Shown one piece after another: positions 3,964 to 7,128 of a stretch of 7,128 bases of DNA (its first letter is position 1; the number at the start of each line of letters is the position of its first letter). The position numbers were made by a program, and so were the translations under genes. The notes under the pieces are model-generated. The model saw only the letters and a list, made by a program, of their open reading frames with translations, was not told the origin of the DNA and made no database searches. The stretch is from Bacillota bacterium (GTDB lineage: Bacteria; Bacillota_I; Bacilli_A; RF39; UBA660): contig JAGZRP010000036.1 of NCBI GenBank assembly GCA_018381595.1, positions 1-7,128 of the forward strand. Direction: 5' to 3'.

Positions 3964-5553
3964 TTATTTTATCAATTTTTTCTCAGTTGGTTTTATATTT
4001 CTTTGAATTCGTTTTACTTCTTCATATAGTTCCTCAATGGATTCTCTATTTAAGAAATAAGGAGAAACAGGACCTACAACCCCACCAATACGATCTTTTA
4101 ACTCTGGACTATTATATACTCCCAGTGGAGATACTTCGCTATCAAACATCGTATAAATTTCTTCTGTTTCTGAGTTTACATAGCCAAAAGCCGTATGTTG
4201 ATATTTTAAAAGCTCATTCCAAGCATAGGTTGCCTCTTGCGATACCTGTCCATAGTAGTTGTTTAAATCCATTTGACGCTTTAACAATTCTTTATCTTGA
4301 ATATTTTTATTATATGAAAAATCGAATTCTCTTGATTCCATATCATTCAGACGAGCAATATGTTCTTTATAAGTTTGGAATTCTTCTTTTTCTCTAAAAT
4401 CAATGGTTTTAATTTTTTTCACAGAATCCGTTACCACGTTCAATTTTCTGAATAATTCTTCATCCTCTAAAAGAAGTTCTAATTCCATTAATTTTTCTTG
4501 AACGGAAGGTAATACACTTTCTAAGTGAAATGGCTCATATTTACGCTTTGTTGTTTTTATTGGAAGAGTAACAGGTGTATTTAAACTGATTTCTTTCGCA
4601 CAATTCGCATCTGTAATATCTGCCACTTTACAAGGGGTTCCCTCTTCGTCTTTTGCATATACAAGTTCTCGTTTTATTACAGTTCCTTTTTCTCGCAAAG
4701 CACTGATTGGATTATTCCCATTCTCCATTTGATATGTCGTCCAAACTGAAAATCTCTTTTCGATCTTTCCCTGCATTTCTTTTGTAACCTTTGGAGAAAT
4801 GATGGTACTCTGATCTTCACGGTTATAAAATTTTTCTTTTTTCATCGTTTCCATCATATGAGCTAACTCATAAATATCACTTTCTGAGACACCTAAAATT
4901 GGGAAGTCTCCTTTAATCACCGCATATGATTTTTTATCATCATATCCTTCTTCTGGAATTAAAGGCATTGCTTCTCTTTCTAATGGGTGTACTTCATTTT
5001 TTAATGTATCTACTAATCCAAATGTAGAAGAAACATTAGAAAGATGATTTAATTTTGACTCTAATTGTTTGATTTTTGTTTTTAATGTTTCTAAATATTT
5101 ACCGAGTTCTAAACAATGTTTAGAAAGTCTTTTTGATGTAAAAATTGGAATTTCTCTATCTACTTGTTTTGCTTCTAATTTTATCGTTTCTAACTCTTTG
5201 GATAATTCGGATGCCAATTTCGCATTTTTTTGATAAATAGATACCACTTTTAATTCACTCATAATCGTAGAGATTTTTTTCATAATATCTTCTTTGGTTG
5301 CAAGCTCATATAACTCATTGAGGCTTTTCTTCTCTGCTTTTGTTAGGTTTAATTTTTCCAAGTTACAAACAGTTATTTCTTTTTTCGTAACCATATTTTG
5401 TTTTGGTAATGTATGATTGGTAATGTTTAATACTTTCACAAAAGTATTTAATATTCTATCGTAAAAGACAAGAAACTGATTTTCTTTTCCGTCAATTTCC
5501 TCACTTATCATTTGATAAAAATAATTATCTTCATATGGGTATTTTTTATTCAT
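3964..5553 (-). CDS. Unrecognised 529-residue coiled-coil-rich protein between sufU and sufB
   Basis: I do not recognise a family for this protein. It has no signal peptide, no membrane segment, and no Walker, radical-SAM CxxxCxxC or other catalytic motif that I can see, so it is probably cytosolic. Residues from the chosen ATG: an aromatic N-terminus (YPYEDNYFYQMI, 6-17); a lysine- and leucine-rich helical stretch with coiled-coil character (about 88-175); a mixed middle part (about 190-335); a second long helical segment (about 348-455); and a glycine/proline-rich region near 475-500 (RIGGVVGPVSPYF). Cysteines are at about 63, 147, 308 and 318. The start is set at 5553: its ATG overlaps the sufU stop as ATGAATAA, implying translational coupling; a GTG three codons earlier is less likely. 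Co-location with sufU and sufB suggests, but does not prove, a link to Fe-S assembly. Confidence 0.75.
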   Translation of the reverse strand: MNKKYPYEDNYFYQMISEEIDGKENQFLVFYDRILNTFVKVLNITNHTLPKQNMVTKKEITVCNLEKLNLTKAEKKSLNELYELATKEDIMKKISTIMSELKVVSIYQKNAKLASELSKELETIKLEAKQVDREIPIFTSKRLSKHCLELGKYLETLKTKIKQLESKLNHLSNVSSTFGLVDTLKNEVHPLEREAMPLIPEEGYDDKKSYAVIKGDFPILGVSESDIYELAHMMETMKKEKFYNREDQSTIISPKVTKEMQGKIEKRFSVWTTYQMENGNNPISALREKGTVIKRELVYAKDEEGTPCKVADITDANCAKEISLNTPVTLPIKTTKRKYEPFHLESVLPSVQEKLMELELLLEDEELFRKLNVVTDSVKKIKTIDFREKEEFQTYKEHIARLNDMESREFDFSYNKNIQDKELLKRQMDLNNYYGQVSQEATYAWNELLKYQHTAFGYVNSETEEIYTMFDSEVSPLGVYNSPELKDRIGGVVGPVSPYFLNRESIEELYEEVKRIQRNIKPTEKKLIK

Positions 5554-5989
5554 GTTCTTCACTCTTCTTTTCTACTTGGTCTAATGTTTTTTCCATTCCC
5601 CACCAAGAAAGGAGTGCGCACTTTTTACGACTTGGTTGTTTATAAATATCATCAAAGGAAAGTGCACTTTCTAAAATATCCCCGTTATATTCTTTTTCAT
5701 CTACCATATTTTTAAAGTTTTTGATAATTTCAGTTGCTTCTTCTACTGTTTTTCCGAGTAATGTTTCTATCATAATTGAGGTAGAAGAAGTACAGATTGC
5801 ACAAGCTTCTCCATCAAAATGAATGTCTTGAATGACTCCATTTTCTACTTTTGTCATGAGATGAACTTCATCAATGCAAGATTCATTATTCATATCAGTA
5901 TAAATATAGTCCTGATTATCGCTTAAACCCTTATTTAATGGATTTTGATAATGTTCTAATATCAATGTTCGTTTCAAATTTTGATCCAT
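5546..5989 (-). CDS. sufU: SufU, zinc-dependent sulfur carrier for Fe-S assembly
   Basis: In Bacillota SufU takes persulfide sulfur from the cysteine desulfurase SufS and passes it to the SufBCD scaffold. It is an IscU-fold protein with a structural/functional zinc. This 147-residue protein matches B. subtilis SufU in length. It has the zinc ligands in place: Cys38 and Asp40 (NNESCID), Cys63 (GEACAIC) and Cys124 (RKKCALLSWWGMEK), at nearly the same spacing as in B. subtilis (41/43/66/128). The LEHYQNPLNKG entry motif is also present. Two oddities: the Gly of the usual CGD motif is Ile here (CID), and there is an extra Cys66. The start has a strong AAGGGGGT Shine-Dalgarno, about 5 bases upstream. 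It lies 36 bases after frr, behind a hairpin, and overlaps the next gene. No sufS is in the window. Confidence 0.93.
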   Translation of the reverse strand: MDQNLKRTLILEHYQNPLNKGLSDNQDYIYTDMNNESCIDEVHLMTKVENGVIQDIHFDGEACAICTSSTSIMIETLLGKTVEEATEIIKNFKNMVDEKEYNGDILESALSFDDIYKQPSRKKCALLSWWGMEKTLDQVEKKSEEHE

Positions 5990-6008
5990 ATATACCCCCT
6001 TAGAGATT

Positions 6009-6048
6009 AAAAAAAGGAATATGCTTTAGACGCTCATCAATTCCTTTT
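6009..6048 (-). terminator. Hairpin with T-tract overlapping the frr stop
   Basis: On the minus strand AAAAGGAAT (6048-6040) pairs with ATTCCTTTT (6020-6012), followed by TTT. The 19-base loop contains the frr stop codon, and ATG/CAT can add three pairs beyond a small bulge. It would terminate or attenuate frr transcripts before sufU. As no clear sufU promoter is visible, partial read-through is the likely source of sufU message. Confidence 0.55.
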
Positions 6049-6574
6049 CTTTTTCTTTTAATTTTTCTTCTACAACTTTATTGTATTTATTAATTAATTC
6101 TTGAACGTCATTTTGTCCACCTTTGATTTCATCTTCTGTGATATCTAAGCGTTTAATTTCTGAATTCGCATCTTGACGAATATTACGAAGAGCAATTCTT
6201 CCTTCTTCTGCAATCTCACGAACTTGTTTTACATAGTCTTTTCTCGTTTCTTCTGTGAGTGCTGGAATATTTAAAATAATGGTCTCACCATTGTTATTTG
6301 GTGTTAATCCAATATTTGCTTCAAAGATTCCTTTTTCAATTGCTCCTAGACAAGACTTATCAAATGGTTTGATCGATAATTGTCTTGCTTCAGGAATTGA
6401 AATTGTAGCAAGCTGATTCAGTGGTGTTGGAACACCGTAGTAAAGTACTTCTACTTTATTTAAAATTGCAGGATTCGCACGCCCTGCTCTGACATTTGTA
6501 AATTTGTTTTCCATTGCTTCAATAGAATGGTTCATTTTTAATTCTGTTTCATTTAAAATTTTATCTATATCCAT
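6026..6574 (-). CDS. frr: Ribosome recycling factor
   Basis: RRF splits the post-termination ribosome together with EF-G and is essential in most bacteria. This copy has 182 residues against a family norm of about 185. The two-domain fold is visible: helices of domain I with TNVRAGRANP (residues 26-35), the beta domain (VEVLYYGVPTPLNQLATI, ~41-58; SIKPFDKS, ~67-74), and the long C-terminal helices with RNIRQDAN (130-137, including the functional arginine region) and DEIKGGQNDVQELI (148-161). I start at the ATG at 6574 because GGAGG lies 5 bases upstream; an in-frame ATG at 6586 would contain that site. pyrH, its usual upstream partner, is absent: a DUF2207-like gene precedes it. It has its own strong promoter. 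Confidence 0.97.
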   Translation of the reverse strand: MDIDKILNETELKMNHSIEAMENKFTNVRAGRANPAILNKVEVLYYGVPTPLNQLATISIPEARQLSIKPFDKSCLGAIEKGIFEANIGLTPNNNGETIILNIPALTEETRKDYVKQVREIAEEGRIALRNIRQDANSEIKRLDITEDEIKGGQNDVQELINKYNKVVEEKLKEKEKELMSV

Positions 6575-6592
6575 AAAATCCTCCATACGAAT

Positions 6593-6621
6593 ATTATAAC
6601 AATCAAAACCTAGAAAGTAAA
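6593..6621 (-). promoter_or_regulatory. frr: Promoter of frr
   Basis: TTTACT at 6621-6616, a 17-base spacer, and TATAAT at 6598-6593 preceded by TGT, an extended -10. Transcription would start near 6586, leaving a leader of about 12 bases that carries GGAGG. This is the only clear promoter upstream of frr, sufU and the unknown gene, so it probably drives all three. Confidence 0.75.
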
Positions 6622-6681
6622 TAGAAAAGCATGCCTCAAAAGAAAAAATCTCATTATCAATTTATGTCAATTTTTATATTT

Positions 6682-7128
6682 TTATTCATCTGCTTTTTCT
6701 TTTCGACTTTTTATAATTTTCTTAATATCTTCCACGTCTTTATCTAATGTTTTTGCACTAATCAATTCTCCGATTAAATATGCTATTTGAGCAAAATAGT
6801 GTTTTCTCTCATCAGCTCTCATTAACTGCATCTGGTTTCCTAAATCTCCATAATTTGTATTGACATCAAGCGCATAGGCAAAAGATAAATAACGTTCCCA
6901 AAAAATAATATCGTTTGCACTCTTTTCGTCTAATGTTGAAAAATCCTGAAAAAAGCGCTTTAATGCCTGTAATTCAATCGCAAGTTTTTTTCCTTTTTTT
7001 GTAGGAGTATATTCATAATTCTCCAAATTGAGCTTGATACATTTTATAATAAAAGGAGAAAGAATAAATGGAAAGAGAATTACGATCATATTATTCGGAC
7101 TATCCGGAGAAATTTCTGGCATGATATA
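6682..7128 (-). CDS. DUF2207-like membrane protein, C-terminal end (runs off the right edge)
   Basis: The frame is open to the window edge with no stop upstream of the first ATG (7122). The 148 codons seen are therefore best read as the end of a longer gene, not a complete small protein. A hydrophobic segment (MIVILFPFILSPFIIKCI) looks like the last transmembrane helix. After it comes a cytoplasmic domain with TPTKKGKKLAIELQALKRFFQDFSTLDEK and IIFWERYLSFAYALDV. The order T-x-x-G, then F-x-x-F-L/F-x-D-F-S, then W-E-x-Y-L-x-x-A-x-A-L resembles the C-terminal part of DUF2207 predicted membrane proteins, whose role is unknown. A lysine-rich tail ends the protein. The family assignment rests on motif resemblance. 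No clear terminator separates it from frr, which has its own promoter. Confidence 0.7.
   Translation of the reverse strand, partial: YIMPEISPDSPNNMIVILFPFILSPFIIKCIKLNLENYEYTPTKKGKKLAIELQALKRFFQDFSTLDEKSANDIIFWERYLSFAYALDVNTNYGDLGNQMQLMRADERKHYFAQIAYLIGELISAKTLDKDVEDIKKIIKSRKEKADE

Noticed and set aside
3987..4397. Plus-strand 136-codon frame
   Set aside because: It is antisense to the 529-residue gene, with no ribosome binding site and no recognisable motif; its hydrophobicity reflects complementarity to lysine- and glutamate-rich codons.
5512..5715. Plus-strand 67-codon frame
   Set aside because: It is antisense to sufU and the start of the unknown gene, with no supporting signals.
1..7128. 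Mycoplasma-type code (TGA as Trp), suggested by only TAA/TAG stops
   Set aside because: All recognisable Trp positions (in SufB, SufU, SSB, OrfA and others) use TGG, and no gene needs an in-frame TGA; absence of TGA stops in this small set is weak evidence.

Overview
The window comes from an AT-rich, low-GC Gram-positive-type genome. I infer a Bacillota/Mollicutes-like lineage from the SufU-type sulfur carrier, strong AGGAGG-like ribosome binding sites, TATAAT promoters, extreme A/T codon use and very short leaders. Every visible tryptophan codon is TGG and no reading frame needs TGA read through, so the standard bacterial code fits. This holds even though all the visible stops are TAA or TAG. 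No rRNA, tRNA or CRISPR array was seen.

Positions 1 to about 684 (minus strand) hold one end of an IS3-family, IS150-like insertion sequence: orfA, an A-tract -1 frameshift site, and the first ~100 codons of orfB, which runs off the left edge. The element ends a few bases beyond the stop codon of a regulator gene.

Positions 692-1892 form a compact regulator cluster. Two paralogous XRE-type repressor genes (minus strand) flank a small divergent Cro-like gene (plus strand). The control region between the first two carries a near-consensus promoter whose spacer is filled by a TTAAC-N5-GTTAA operator. Related operator copies lie nearby and upstream of the second paralog. This looks like a small genetic switch of mobile-element style, but no integrase, relaxase or phage gene is visible, so its output is unknown. 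A short SSB gene without the usual acidic C-terminal tip follows (2065-2421).

Positions 2583-7128 are all on the minus strand. In transcription order they are the C-terminal end of a DUF2207-like membrane protein, frr (ribosome recycling factor), sufU, an unrecognised 529-residue coiled-coil-rich protein, and sufB. SufU (sulfur carrier) and SufB (Fe-S scaffold) normally sit together with sufC, sufD and sufS in Bacillota. Here those three are absent from the window, and the unknown gene sits between sufU and sufB. It overlaps sufU by 8 bases (ATGAATAA) and is followed by a terminator-like hairpin and a separate sufB promoter.

The strongest candidates for something undescribed are the unknown protein embedded between two Fe-S assembly genes and the three-regulator switch with its repeated operator.
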